Assembly (NCBI RefSeq): GCF_002077945.1
Contig: NZ_LVYD01000058.1
Location: 682,001 to 746,000, forward strand
Source of the DNA: Niastella vici
Lineage (GTDB): Bacteria; Bacteroidota; Bacteroidia; Chitinophagales; Chitinophagaceae
Length of the DNA: 64,000 bases
Direction of reading: 5' to 3'
In this document: one piece after another, positions 9,685 to 19,906 of the stretch
How positions within the stretch are numbered: position 1 is the first letter of the stretch
How the letters are laid out: every line of letters starts with the position of its first letter
Position numbers and translations under genes: made by a program
The notes under the pieces: generated by a model
Database searches by the model: none
What the model saw: only the letters and a program-made list of their open reading frames with translations
What the model was told of the DNA's origin: nothing

Positions 9685-12600
9685 ATGAGACATGTTCGCC
9701 TGCTAATTGCATTCATTCTACTGCATTCAGCAATACTGGCCCAAACCCGACAAATATCAGGGTCTGTCAAGGACAAAGCCGGTACCGGGATTCCCTCAGT
9801 TACAGTTAAAGTAAAAGGAAAAAACATTGAGACCATGACCGATATGGGCGGTGTTTTCAAATTAGAGGTGCCAGCGGGTAAATTACAGCTCGTAGCATCC
9901 TCCATTGGTTTTAGCGAAACAACGATTGACGTAGGCGCCAATGAAAGCAACGTATCTATTACAATGGGCGAATCGAGTGGGCAGCAACTGGGAGAGGTGA
10001 TTGTGACCGCATTAGGTATTTCGAAAGAAGCCCGTAAAGTGGGTTACTCTGTGGCCACCGTTGCCGGTGACCAGTTGAACCAGGCCCGCGAAACGAATGT
10101 AGCCAATTCATTAAGCGGCCGGGTGGCCGGCTTAAAAGTGACCGGTACCAATGGTGGACCGGGTGGAACTGTAAAAGTATTATTACGCGGTGTGCCAAGC
10201 ATGGGCAGCTCGGGCTCGCCGCTTTTTGTTATTAACGGGGTACCGATGGATAATACCCAACGCGGCGCTTCCGGCGAATGGGGCGGTTCCGATAACGGAG
10301 ATGGTATCGGGAACATCAATCCTGATGATATTGAGACTATGACCGTATTAAAAGGTCAGGCAGCATCTGCGCTGTATGGTTCAAGAGCTTCCAACGGGGT
10401 GATCCTCATCACCACCAAATCGGGCAAAAAAGGCGATTTCTCTGTTGACTATAATATGAACTATATGGTTGACAAGGCCATTGACTATACCGATTTTCAG
10501 TATGATTATGGTCAGGGAACCGGCGGTTTAAAACCTGCTACTGCAGCAGGTGCACAGGCAACGGGCCGGTTAAGCTGGGGCGCCAAGCTCGATGGGTCGC
10601 AGGTGATCCAGTTCGATGGCAATACCTATGCTTATTCAGCGCATAAAGACAATATCAAACATTTCTATCGCAGCGGTCCTTCCTTTACCAATACCGTTTC
10701 AGTGTCAAAAGGTGGCGAAAACGGTGCTTTCCGCCTGTCTTTATCGAACCTCGATAACCAATCGATCGTTCGCAACAGCGGGCTCAACAGAAAGACCATC
10801 AACCTCAATATTGAGCAGAACATTACCAGTAAGCTGTTGGTAAAAATGATGGCCAACTACATTGACGAAAAATCAACCAACCGGCCGCAGTTGAGCGATG
10901 GCCCGTTGAATCCCAATAACGGCATGTTCCTCGCTACCAACATTGATGAGAACATCCTGAAACCAGGCTTTAACCCCACAACCGGCGCCGAGGTGCAGTT
11001 CAGCGATGATGAATATGTTAGCAATCCCTGGTTTGTGGTGAACAAGTATGTAAACAACCTGAGCCGTAAACGGTTTATCACTTCAACGGCCGTAAGGTAC
11101 AATTTCGCCAAATGGTTGTATGCACAGGGACGCGTTGGATATGATATTTTCCACGACCGTACATTTAAGGTAACACCCTGGGGAACGGCTTATTCAACCA
11201 ACAAGGCTGGTGGTTTAGACGAACTGTCGACAAGAGAACGGTTTGAATTGAACGTGGATGGATTGATCGGCGCTACGCATAAATTAGCAGAAGACTTTAA
11301 TGTAGACGTGGCTGTGGGCGCCAACCTGCGCAAGAACCAGACGGAGTACGTAAAGATCGGCGGTGGACCGTTCATTCTGCCTTACCAGTACAGTTTTAAT
11401 AATGTGCAGAACTTCAACCGCGATTATCAATTTCAAAAGACAGAAGTACATTCTGCCTACTATACCCTTGATCTGGCTTACAAGAATTTCCTTACCATTG
11501 GAACTACCGGCCGGTACGATACTTATTCAAGCCTTCCGAAGAATAACAACGGCATTTTTGTGCCATCTGTATCAGCCAGTTTGATCTTTTCTGAATTAAC
11601 GCATATCAAGAACCTTGATTTTGGTAAACTCAGGGCCTCTTATGCAGTTACCAGTGGTGAGGTTTCCTCGCCTTACCAAACCAATGTATATTATTCACTT
11701 GGCAACAATTTCAACAATGTACCTATTGGCCAGTTCAACACCTCCTTACCGAGCGGTTTGCTGAAGCCATTTACAACCTCCGAATTTGAAATTGGTACCG
11801 AACTGCGTATGCTGGGCAATCGCCTGAATGTAGACGTTGCCTACTACACAAAGAAAACAAGGCACGAGATCATGAACGCTTCCTTCGGTATTGCTACCGG
11901 TTTTACCAGTGGTTTCATTCCCAACGGTTCAACCCAGAACAAAGGATTGGAATTAATGATCAGCGGACAACCGGTAAAAACCAAAGACTTTACCTGGACG
12001 GCAACGCTCAATTTCACCAATATCAAGAACAAAGTGTTGCAAACAGATGCTGGCAATGGCCACGTAAACCTGGGTCAGGACCGTGCCACCCTGGGTAATG
12101 CTATTACCAGTTTTATCCCGGGAATGTCGGGCCCGCAGATCCTGGCATATGATTACAAACGCAGCTCAAAAGGCGAGATCGTGGTTGATGCATCAGGCTA
12201 TCCCTTACGCGGCGATAGTTTACTTGCCTGGGGTAGTGTAATGCCTAAAAATTATGGGGGCCTCAACAATGAATTCACCTACAAAAACCTTAGCTTATCG
12301 TTCCTGATCGATTATAACTATGGCAACAAGATCCTGAGCGCTACCAGCTATTATTCCATATATCGTGGTTTGAACAAGATGACCCTCGAAGGCCGCGATG
12401 GCATCACAAAAGGGGTTACTGAAGCTGGAACAACCAACACAGTGAAAGCCGATGCACAGGGCTATTACCAGGCGCTGGCGCAACGGGTAACTTCAACAAG
12501 TATACTCGATGGCGATTTCATTAAACTACGCCAGGTACAATTAAGCTATAACGTACCATCGTCGGCTGTGAGCAAACTCGTGATCTTTAGTTCGGCACAG

Positions 12601-12765
12601 GTTTCATTTGTGGCCCGCAACCTGGCTACGCTCATGAAGAAGAGCAAAAACATTGATCCCGAAAGCCAGTTCGGTTCTAATGTGAACTATTTTGGTATTG
12701 AAGGTACCAGCCTGCCTTCCACCCGCACATATGGCGTAAACGTGAACCTGAAATTTAAAAAATAG
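9685..12765 (+). CDS. SusC-like TonB-dependent outer membrane transporter
   Basis: The 1026-residue protein has a signal peptide (MRHVRLLIAFILLHSAILAQ), a carboxypeptidase-D-like regulatory domain (about 21-105, ISGSVKDKAGTGIPSV), a plug domain (about 125-240, LRGVPSMGSSGSPLFVINGV and ASALYGSRASNGVILITT) and a 22-strand barrel typical of SusC proteins that import oligosaccharides or other large nutrients. The frame is open from 9589, but that longer form would put 32 odd residues before the signal peptide, so the ATG at 9685 is chosen. SusD follows after 44 nt. The next two genes encode a VCBS/UnbV protein and a haloperoxidase, not glycosidases, so the substrate may not be an ordinary polysaccharide. 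Confidence 0.93.
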   Translation: MRHVRLLIAFILLHSAILAQTRQISGSVKDKAGTGIPSVTVKVKGKNIETMTDMGGVFKLEVPAGKLQLVASSIGFSETTIDVGANESNVSITMGESSGQQLGEVIVTALGISKEARKVGYSVATVAGDQLNQARETNVANSLSGRVAGLKVTGTNGGPGGTVKVLLRGVPSMGSSGSPLFVINGVPMDNTQRGASGEWGGSDNGDGIGNINPDDIETMTVLKGQAASALYGSRASNGVILITTKSGKKGDFSVDYNMNYMVDKAIDYTDFQYDYGQGTGGLKPATAAGAQATGRLSWGAKLDGSQVIQFDGNTYAYSAHKDNIKHFYRSGPSFTNTVSVSKGGENGAFRLSLSNLDNQSIVRNSGLNRKTINLNIEQNITSKLLVKMMANYIDEKSTNRPQLSDGPLNPNNGMFLATNIDENILKPGFNPTTGAEVQFSDDEYVSNPWFVVNKYVNNLSRKRFITSTAVRYNFAKWLYAQGRVGYDIFHDRTFKVTPWGTAYSTNKAGGLDELSTRERFELNVDGLIGATHKLAEDFNVDVAVGANLRKNQTEYVKIGGGPFILPYQYSFNNVQNFNRDYQFQKTEVHSAYYTLDLAYKNFLTIGTTGRYDTYSSLPKNNNGIFVPSVSASLIFSELTHIKNLDFGKLRASYAVTSGEVSSPYQTNVYYSLGNNFNNVPIGQFNTSLPSGLLKPFTTSEFEIGTELRMLGNRLNVDVAYYTKKTRHEIMNASFGIATGFTSGFIPNGSTQNKGLELMISGQPVKTKDFTWTATLNFTNIKNKVLQTDAGNGHVNLGQDRATLGNAITSFIPGMSGPQILAYDYKRSSKGEIVVDASGYPLRGDSLLAWGSVMPKNYGGLNNEFTYKNLSLSFLIDYNYGNKILSATSYYSIYRGLNKMTLEGRDGITKGVTEAGTTNTVKADAQGYYQALAQRVTSTSILDGDFIKLRQVQLSYNVPSSAVSKLVIFSSAQVSFVARNLATLMKKSKNIDPESQFGSNVNYFGIEGTSLPSTRTYGVNVNLKFKK

Positions 12766-12809
12766 GGAAGGAACGCAAGAGCAATTATTTAAACATTAAA
12801 AATTCCGCA

Positions 12810-14432
12810 ATGAAAAGATCATTTTTATATACAGGTTTGGTGGTGTCTGCGCTGGTAACGGGGTGTACAAAAGATTTTGAAGAAATAAATACCGACCCAA
12901 CCCAGGTAGCGCCCTCCAATTTCAATTCCGATTATTTCCTGTCGGGCAGCCAATATAATTATATCAATGGCATTACCGGTTATAATGGCGCTATCCTGTT
13001 CCAGAGTGGTTGGGTACAAACATTTGCATCCACTACGTCGGGCGCAGCCAACTATTATAGTAATATGGATAAGTATGTGTCATCGGGCAATACCAATGAC
13101 TATGCAGGCCGTGGCTTCGACCTGGGTTATAAAAGTGCCCGGTTGTCGCAGGAGATCATAAAGAATTATGGGTCCAATGCCGATAAGGTAAACATAGTAA
13201 GCGCTGCCACCGTAATGAAAGTGCTGGCCCTGCATTACGTTACCGACCTGTATGGCGATATTCCTTATTCCCAGTCTTTACAGGCTGCTACCGGCGTTAC
13301 AAGGCCGGCATATGATAAACAACAGGATGTATATAACTCTATGTTAAGCGACCTGGATGCAGCTTTGTCGAAATTCGATGCGTCAAAAGCAAAACCGGGC
13401 GCCGACCTGTTCCCCTACGCCGGCGATGTGGGCAAATGGAAAAGGTTCGGATACTCATTGATGCTGCGCATTGCCATGCGGTTAACAAAAGCCGATTTAG
13501 CTACTGCACAGAAGTATGCCGAAAAAGCAGCGGCAGGTGGCACCCTGGCTTCGGTTTCAGAAGATGCTTATATAAAAGGCGATAATACAAATGGCTACCG
13601 CAGTGAAAATTCACGCTCGCTTACCACAGCAGCCGATTTTTACCAGGTAAAATGGAGCAAAACGCTGATTGATTATCTGAAAGCAACAACCGATCCCCGG
13701 GTAAGCATCATTGCTGAATTGCCTCCGGCCGGGCTTTCTGCCGCTTCGGATCCTACATCCACAGCAGCCGGTGATAATACCTTTGCCAAACAACTGGGAT
13801 TACCCAATGGATGGGACCTCAATGGCGGTTCAACCGATATCAGCAAAGCGCCCGGTTATCCTGGTGCATCTGGTAGTGGCACTAATGCTGACCCCATTGG
13901 TTTGTATTCACGGCCACGCACAGCTGTTTATGACGACCTCAACAGTCCTCAATTTGTATTGACCTATGCCGAGTCGGAATTGTTACTGGCCGAAGCAAAA
14001 GTAAGAGGCTGGAACGTAGGTGCTACCACCGCTGCTGCGCATTATGCCAATGGCGTGTCGGCCGCATTACAATCTTTATCGGCCTTTGGTTCTGCAGCTA
14101 CCATCAGCGCTACAACCGCCAATGCCTATGCTGCGGCCAACCCGTTGAATGTTACTACTATGGCTGCATCATTAAAACAGATTAACGAACAATACTGGGC
14201 AACCACAGGTATACTGCTGAATTTTGTAGAAGCATGGAACAACTGGAAGCGGTCGGGTTATCCGGTGCTCACAGCCGTTAACTATGCCGGTAACTTTTCA
14301 GGCGGTGTAATTCCCAGAAGACAGGTATACCCAACAACTGAACCCAGCGGCAACCCGGCTGGTTATAAATCAGCCGTAAGCAACCTGACGGCCGGCGACA
14401 ACTGGAATTCAAAGATGTGGTGGGATAAATAG
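12810..14432 (+). CDS. SusD-like surface lipoprotein
   Basis: This 540-residue lipoprotein has a type II signal peptide with lipobox LVTGC (Cys20) and the helical TPR-rich fold of SusD-family binding proteins, which cap a SusC barrel. The C-terminal NFVEAWNNWKRSGYPVLT matches the SusD-like_2 subgroup. It is preceded by SusC (44 nt gap) and followed by a hairpin at 14465-14491, then the VCBS/UnbV gene. The partner relation to SusC rests on established knowledge of the system; the ligand is unknown. Confidence 0.92.
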   Translation: MKRSFLYTGLVVSALVTGCTKDFEEINTDPTQVAPSNFNSDYFLSGSQYNYINGITGYNGAILFQSGWVQTFASTTSGAANYYSNMDKYVSSGNTNDYAGRGFDLGYKSARLSQEIIKNYGSNADKVNIVSAATVMKVLALHYVTDLYGDIPYSQSLQAATGVTRPAYDKQQDVYNSMLSDLDAALSKFDASKAKPGADLFPYAGDVGKWKRFGYSLMLRIAMRLTKADLATAQKYAEKAAAGGTLASVSEDAYIKGDNTNGYRSENSRSLTTAADFYQVKWSKTLIDYLKATTDPRVSIIAELPPAGLSAASDPTSTAAGDNTFAKQLGLPNGWDLNGGSTDISKAPGYPGASGSGTNADPIGLYSRPRTAVYDDLNSPQFVLTYAESELLLAEAKVRGWNVGATTAAAHYANGVSAALQSLSAFGSAATISATTANAYAAANPLNVTTMAASLKQINEQYWATTGILLNFVEAWNNWKRSGYPVLTAVNYAGNFSGGVIPRRQVYPTTEPSGNPAGYKSAVSNLTAGDNWNSKMWWDK

Positions 14433-14464
14433 AGTTTGTTGAAAAGTTTATAAGTTTATTATGG

Positions 14465-14491
14465 CGTGTCATGGTGAACAACTGTGGCACG
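14465..14491 (+). repeat. Hairpin with loop shared with the one at 54681
   Basis: CGTGTCA and TGGCACG pair around a loop reading TGGTGAACAACTG. The loop and stem resemble the perfect hairpin at 54681-54711 (loop GGTGAGCAACT). No T-tract follows, so it may weaken rather than end transcription between susD and the downstream gene. An ATG inside it (14471) starts a longer version of the next frame; this argues against that start. Confidence 0.6.
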
Positions 14492-14512
14492 TCTATATTT
14501 AGAATCCCCGGT

Positions 14513-17500
14513 ATGAAACGATGTGCCATCATAACTACACTGTTATATTTTGCAGCCGCTACAGGCTTTGCACAAACGCCCCTGTTTGAATTATTAGCTC
14601 CCAAACAAACCAACATTCAGTTTGCCAACCGCATCAACGAAACAGAGTACCTGAATGTGCTGGCGTATGAATATTTTTATAACGGCGGTGGCGTGGCAGT
14701 AGGCGATATCAATAACGATGGCCTCGAAGACATCTTCCTGGTAGCGAATATGGGTGAGAACAAATTGTACCAGAACCTCGGCAACCTGCAGTTTAAAGAT
14801 ATTACCAAAGACGCGTGTAAAGAACTGGCCGGCCGCCCCGGGAGTTGGAAAACCGGGGTTACCATGGCCGATGTAAATGGCGATGGCTGGCTTGATATCT
14901 ATGTTTGTTATTCAGGCAAAGTGTCTGACGATATGCGCCGGAACCAGTTGTTCATAAACCAGGGCAATGGCACATTCAAAGAAGAAGCAGCCGCCTATGG
15001 GCTCGATGATAAAAGCTACAGCACCCAGGCCGCTTTTTTTGATTATGATAACGATGGCGATCTGGATATGTTCCTGCTGAACCACAGTACCAAAAAGATC
15101 GATAACATGGAGCTGGCCCGTTATCGCGATGAAGTGGATGAACTGGCCGGAGACAAACTGTATGAAAACCAGAACGGTCATTTTGTTGATGTGTCAAAAA
15201 AAGCAGGCATCCGGCAAAACCCGTTGACGTTCGGGCTCGGCATCGCCATTGCCGATATTAATAAAGACGGCTGGCAGGATGTATATGTTACCAACGATTA
15301 CAATGAACCCGATTACCTGTACATCAACAATGGCAACGGAACATTCACCAATACAGCCGATAAAAGTTTGCGATACCTATCCCAATTTTCAATGGGTGTT
15401 GATATCGCCGATTTTAACAACGACGCCTTACCCGATATCATTACGCTGGATATGCTGCCCGAAGACAACCGGCGTCAGAAGCTATTACAGTTGCAGGAGA
15501 ACTATGAATCCTTTGCGCTGATGGTGAACCAGGGCCTGAACCCGCAGTATATGCGTAATATGCTGCAGCTGAATAATGGCGATGGCAATTTCAGCGAAAT
15601 AGGCCAGCTGGCCGGTGTATCGAGTACCGACTGGAGCTGGTGCCCCCTGTTCGCCGATTATGATAACGATGGCTATAAAGACCTGTTCATTACAAACGGT
15701 TACCTGCGCGATTATACCAACAAGGATTTTTTGCGCTATTGGGGCGATTACAAAGTTAAAAAAGCGGTGGACCGCGAACCTGTTCAGCTAATGGACCTCA
15801 TACGCGCCATGCCCTCAACGACTATTCCCAATTATATTTTCCGCAATAATCATGATTGCACCTTTACCAACCAGCAGAAACCCTGGGGAATGGATAAGCC
15901 GGCCATCTCATCCGGAGCGGTGTATGCCGACCTGGATAACGATGGTGACCTTGACCTGGTGATCAATAACATCAATGAGAACGCGTTTGTGTACCGGAAT
16001 ACTGCAAGGGAAAACACGAAGGCCGGCTATCTTTCCCTTACCCTACATTACAAAAAACCAAACTGGTTTGCCACCGGGGCCAAAGTATATTTATACAATC
16101 ACAAGACAGTGCAATATGCCGAAGTGAACCCGGCGCGCGGTTATTTGTCGTGCGTTAGCAGCCGGTTACATTTCGGGGTCGACAGTGCACAAACCATTGA
16201 CTCAGTAAAGATCGTGTGGCCCGATAGAACAACACAGGTGCTAACCAAAGTAGCAGCCAACAAACAACTTACTATTACCTACGAGCAACCGGTAACGCCT
16301 GTTATTGATGAAGACCCGGTGTATGCCGGCAAAACCATCTTCAAACCGGCCGATAAATTATTTACCTACAAACACACCGACCAAAGCGAGAACGATTTTA
16401 AACGCCAGCTGTTGATGTTGTTCATGTATTCAAAGACAGGGCCGGTTATAGCAAAAGGCGATGTGAACAAGGATGGGTTGGATGACCTGTTTGTAAGCGG
16501 CGATAAAGACAAACCCGGAAAAATTTATATCCAGAATACAAAAGGATCGTTTTATGTAGAACCCGGTTTGTTAATCGGGGATGAAACTACCTCCTCCATT
16601 GCAGCGGCCGCATTTGTTGATGCCGATGGGGATGGTGATATGGACCTGTATGTGGCAAAAGGCGGCTATGGCTTGTACGAACCTGGTAGCCCGGCCCTGC
16701 AGGACGAATTGTATTTGAACGATGGGCGCGGCGGGTTCAGGCTGGCAACGGACGCCCTGCCCAATGTGAGCGCCAGCAGTAAATCGTGTGTGCGGCCCTG
16801 TGATTTTGACGGCGATGGCGATATGGACATTTTTATTGGAGGCCGGGTAATACCCGGCCGTTATCCATCAGCACCTGCCTCCTATTTACTGGTGAATGAT
16901 GGCAAGGGGAAATTCACTTCCATTGCTGTTCCGTTCGAGCATATTGGTATGGTCACCGATGCACAATGGGCCGATCTTGATAAAGACGGCCGAAAAGACC
17001 TGGTGCTCTGCGGCGAATTTATGCCGGTGATGGTTTTTATGAATACGCCTGGTGGTTTTGTTGACAAAACGAGCGCATATTTCGATAAAGCATTGAACGG
17101 TTGCTGGTTTACGTTGCAAGTAACCGATGTTGACCAGGATGGTTATGACGACATTATTGCCGGTAACCTGGGGTTGAACTCCTGCATAAAGGTATCAGAA
17201 AAGGAGCCCGGAGAGTTGTACTATGCCGATTTTGATAACAACGGTTCCATTGATCCTTTTTTTAATTTTTACATTCAGGGAGTGAGTTATCCGTTTGTAA
17301 GCCGCGATGAATTGAACGAGCAGATCTATCCCATGCGAAAGAAGTTCACTTCGTATGCAGCTTATTCGCAGGCTACCATAAAAGATATTTTTACAAAGGA
17401 GGAATTGGAAAAGGCAAACCGGTTAGCTATAACAGAGACCCGTACCCTTGTTTTTTTGAACAGGAACGGAAAAATGGTGCCGGCCCCATTGCCCATGCAG

Positions 17501-17800
17501 GCACAGTTTTCGGCAGTGACCAATATTCTGAGCGATGATTTTAATGGCGATGGAAAAAAAGACCTGTTGTTGCTGGGCAATCATAGCGACAACCGGTTAA
17601 AGATCGGCTGCATTAATTCGGGATATGGTTGTTTGTTGACCGGCGATGGCAAAGGCAATTTTGAATACGTGAGCCAGCCCCGGAGTGGGCTTTGTATCAA
17701 AGGCGATGTAAAAGGCGCAGCGGAAATAAACACTGGTAATGGCCGGTATATTTTAGCAGGCATCTGCAATGAGGCGATGCAATTTTATAAAGTACAGTAA
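14513..17800 (+). CDS. CRTAC1-type VCBS/FG-GAP repeat protein with ASPIC/UnbV domain
   Basis: The 1095-residue secreted protein (signal peptide MKRCAIITTLLYFAAATGFAQ) carries about a dozen calcium-loop repeats of the form DxNxDGxxD (DINNDGLEDIF, DVNGDGWLDIY, DYDNDGDLDMF, DFDGDGDMDIF, DVDQDGYDDII), indicating one or two seven-bladed beta-propellers. Between the two repeat sets, near residues 545-600, sits an ASPIC/UnbV segment (RLHFGVDSAQTIDSVKIVWP). Such proteins are surface or periplasmic and calcium dependent; their biochemical role is not established. The start at 14513 is preferred over 14471, which lies in a hairpin. The haloperoxidase gene begins 1 nt after its stop, so the two are translationally coupled. 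Confidence 0.88.
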   Translation: MKRCAIITTLLYFAAATGFAQTPLFELLAPKQTNIQFANRINETEYLNVLAYEYFYNGGGVAVGDINNDGLEDIFLVANMGENKLYQNLGNLQFKDITKDACKELAGRPGSWKTGVTMADVNGDGWLDIYVCYSGKVSDDMRRNQLFINQGNGTFKEEAAAYGLDDKSYSTQAAFFDYDNDGDLDMFLLNHSTKKIDNMELARYRDEVDELAGDKLYENQNGHFVDVSKKAGIRQNPLTFGLGIAIADINKDGWQDVYVTNDYNEPDYLYINNGNGTFTNTADKSLRYLSQFSMGVDIADFNNDALPDIITLDMLPEDNRRQKLLQLQENYESFALMVNQGLNPQYMRNMLQLNNGDGNFSEIGQLAGVSSTDWSWCPLFADYDNDGYKDLFITNGYLRDYTNKDFLRYWGDYKVKKAVDREPVQLMDLIRAMPSTTIPNYIFRNNHDCTFTNQQKPWGMDKPAISSGAVYADLDNDGDLDLVINNINENAFVYRNTARENTKAGYLSLTLHYKKPNWFATGAKVYLYNHKTVQYAEVNPARGYLSCVSSRLHFGVDSAQTIDSVKIVWPDRTTQVLTKVAANKQLTITYEQPVTPVIDEDPVYAGKTIFKPADKLFTYKHTDQSENDFKRQLLMLFMYSKTGPVIAKGDVNKDGLDDLFVSGDKDKPGKIYIQNTKGSFYVEPGLLIGDETTSSIAAAAFVDADGDGDMDLYVAKGGYGLYEPGSPALQDELYLNDGRGGFRLATDALPNVSASSKSCVRPCDFDGDGDMDIFIGGRVIPGRYPSAPASYLLVNDGKGKFTSIAVPFEHIGMVTDAQWADLDKDGRKDLVLCGEFMPVMVFMNTPGGFVDKTSAYFDKALNGCWFTLQVTDVDQDGYDDIIAGNLGLNSCIKVSEKEPGELYYADFDNNGSIDPFFNFYIQGVSYPFVSRDELNEQIYPMRKKFTSYAAYSQATIKDIFTKEELEKANRLAITETRTLVFLNRNGKMVPAPLPMQAQFSAVTNILSDDFNGDGKKDLLLLGNHSDNRLKIGCINSGYGCLLTGDGKGNFEYVSQPRSGLCIKGDVKGAAEINTGNGRYILAGICNEAMQFYKVQ

Positions 17801-17801
17801 T

Positions 17802-19229
17802 ATGCAACAGTTCGTAGTTCGTTTGTTTGATATATTGTCAGGCCGGCGCCTCAAGCTGGGCGCCGGTATTTTATTTGTTTTGCTGTTGGCATTGCAGCCG
17901 GCTGCCCATGCACAAACAGCAGCCAGGGCAACGGTAGTAAAGAAAGAGGACGTGGCGTTTACCCGTTATTTGCAGCCGGCCGTTTTTTCCTTATCAAAAA
18001 TTATGATGCACGATGTGGTGAACCCGCCGGCTGCCGCCCGGTATTATGCCTATTGCATGCTGGGAGCGTATGAGATATTGAGCCAGCACGATACTACGCT
18101 GATACCGCTGCCCAACCTGTTGAAACAATATAAGCGCACCCTCATAACAACCAAACCCGGCGATTATGACCGTCGTATAGCAGCCATATACTGCATTATG
18201 GAAACGGGGCGGCTGATGCTGCCATCGGGTTATCGCTTGCAGGAAGAGGAAGAACAGTTTATAGCTGCACAACAAAAAGCAAAAATAAACCGGGCCCTGC
18301 TCGACAGCTCGGTTGCGGTAGCCAGTTACATGGCCGCCCGTATTGTCGATTATTCCAAAACCGACCGGTATGGCAAATTAAGCGCCCAGTTGCGGTATAC
18401 ACCGCTGAAAGGCGATGGGTATTGGTATCCCACACCACCGGCCTATATGGAAGCGGTGGAGCCCAACTGGAAAACGGTTCGTGGGCTCATGATCGATTCC
18501 TGTAACCAGTTTGTGCCAAAGCCCCCGGTAGCATTTAGTAAAGACAGTACCAGCGAATTTTACCGGCTGGCCAAAGAAGTGTATGACGTATCATTACACG
18601 CCGATAGTGGGCAATTGAACATTGCTTCGTTCTGGGATTGCAATCCATTTGTGGTGGCCACCTCGGGCCATATGATGATCGGGTATAAAAAGATCAGTCC
18701 GGGTGGGCACTGGATGAACATAGCCGCGCTTGCGGCGCAAAAAGCGCAATTGAATTTCAACGCCACTATAACGGTTCAAATGCTGACAGGCATTACCATC
18801 ATGGATGCCTTTATCAGTTGCTGGGATGAGAAGTACCGCAGTAACCGCATCAGACCTGAAACTTATATCAACCGCTATATCAATATAAAATGGCAGCCGT
18901 TGTTACAAACCCCGCCCTTTCCCGAATATACCAGCGGCCACAGTGTAGTGTCCACCGCCGCGGCAGAAGTGCTTACATACTTATTTGGCGATCAATTTAA
19001 ATTCACCGACAATTCGGAAGAATTGTTCGAGATCCCCGCCCGGTCATTTACCTCTTTCCGCCAGGCAGCGGCAGAAGCGGCCATTTCACGTTTATATGGC
19101 GGCATTCATTACCGCGATGCCATTGAGAATGGGGCGCAGCAGGGTAAGGAGATCGGGACGTTTATTGTTGGCAGGTTGCAGGGGGTAGGGTTGAGGCCGG
19201 TGAAGGGGAGTTATACTACAAAAAACTAA
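17802..19229 (+). CDS. Vanadium-dependent haloperoxidase / PAP2-family protein
   Basis: The 475-residue protein has a signal sequence or anchor (about residues 18-37, ending near AAHAQ) and the C-terminal metal/phosphate pocket shared by vanadium haloperoxidases and PAP2 acid phosphatases: KYRSNRIRPETY, then FPEYTSGHSVVS, then SRLYGGIHYRDA. Family members oxidise halides with peroxide or hydrolyse phosphomonoesters; sequence alone does not decide. It starts one base after the stop of the VCBS/UnbV gene, so a joint function is likely. The frame is open from 17769 but that start overlaps the previous gene and precedes the signal sequence. A strong hairpin follows its stop. Confidence 0.87.
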   Translation: MQQFVVRLFDILSGRRLKLGAGILFVLLLALQPAAHAQTAARATVVKKEDVAFTRYLQPAVFSLSKIMMHDVVNPPAAARYYAYCMLGAYEILSQHDTTLIPLPNLLKQYKRTLITTKPGDYDRRIAAIYCIMETGRLMLPSGYRLQEEEEQFIAAQQKAKINRALLDSSVAVASYMAARIVDYSKTDRYGKLSAQLRYTPLKGDGYWYPTPPAYMEAVEPNWKTVRGLMIDSCNQFVPKPPVAFSKDSTSEFYRLAKEVYDVSLHADSGQLNIASFWDCNPFVVATSGHMMIGYKKISPGGHWMNIAALAAQKAQLNFNATITVQMLTGITIMDAFISCWDEKYRSNRIRPETYINRYINIKWQPLLQTPPFPEYTSGHSVVSTAAAEVLTYLFGDQFKFTDNSEELFEIPARSFTSFRQAAAEAAISRLYGGIHYRDAIENGAQQGKEIGTFIVGRLQGVGLRPVKGSYTTKN

Positions 19230-19230
19230 A

Positions 19231-19267
19231 ACGGAGCCGTCCCGATAAATCGGGACAGCTCCGTTTG
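19231..19267. terminator. Hairpin terminator after the haloperoxidase gene
   Basis: ACGGAGC-GTCCCGAT and ATCGGGAC-GCTCCGT pair into a long GC-rich stem at 19231-19264 with loop AA and a short TTT tail. It lies between convergent genes and could serve both strands. Confidence 0.75.
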
Positions 19268-19306
19268 GGCCAATCCTGATTGCGTTCAGGAAGGCTAATT
19301 GATATA

Positions 19307-19906
19307 TTATTGAATGACTCTTGAAACAACCGGCGAATAGCCCCGTTGTTTATTATAGCCGATGGCTACAACACGAAACCAGTATCGCTTTTCGGAAGTC
19401 AAACCCTGGAAGGTATGGCTACCTTCAGAACTGCCTTCCCCAACCCATACGGTGTTTGCACCGGGCAGTTCCATGGTGTACTGGTGTATATAGGCTTTAA
19501 TACCCGTTACATTTTTTATACGGATAATTGCCTCGCCAGGGTGACCCAGCTCAACATCCAGTTGTCCGATAGAAGGAGGCTGATTACCACCACTTCGGTC
19601 GCTGGTAACTTCGAAACCACTTTGCAGGATCAGGGTTCTATCTCCTTTAGCGGTTTCCGTTACATAATCAGCCAGTACCTGCAGCAGATCAAGTCCAATT
19701 GCTTTCTTATCGTTTTTAATGGACACCATTATTTTATCGCGTCCTTCGGCATTAGAAAGCGCTGCTTGTAATTCAGGCAACAGCTTTTTGAGATCCGCCA
19801 GGGCAGCGGGTGGATTGGGAAAAACTGTATTGTTTTCCATATGTTCTAATACCCGTTGAATTATTTTTGTTAATTCATCTTCGCGTTTTTTGTATTTCGC
19901 TTTCAT
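19307..19906 (-). CDS. Cytoplasmic FnIII-domain protein of unknown function
   Basis: The 199-residue protein has no signal peptide. Residues 1-100 are helical and charged (start MKAKYKKREDELTKIIQRVL), and residues about 105-199 look like one fibronectin type III domain (YWFRVVAIGYNKQRGYSPV near the end, PPSIGQLDVELG at its start). I recognise the domain type but not a specific family. It is transcribed towards the haloperoxidase gene and shares the hairpin between them. Its upstream side is the long non-coding stretch 19907-21378. Confidence 0.75.
   Translation of the reverse strand: MKAKYKKREDELTKIIQRVLEHMENNTVFPNPPAALADLKKLLPELQAALSNAEGRDKIMVSIKNDKKAIGLDLLQVLADYVTETAKGDRTLILQSGFEVTSDRSGGNQPPSIGQLDVELGHPGEAIIRIKNVTGIKAYIHQYTMELPGANTVWVGEGSSEGSHTFQGLTSEKRYWFRVVAIGYNKQRGYSPVVSRVIQ

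Noticed and set aside
14471-14512. Longer start of the VCBS/UnbV gene
   Set aside because: The ATG lies inside a hairpin and precedes a complete signal peptide at 14513.
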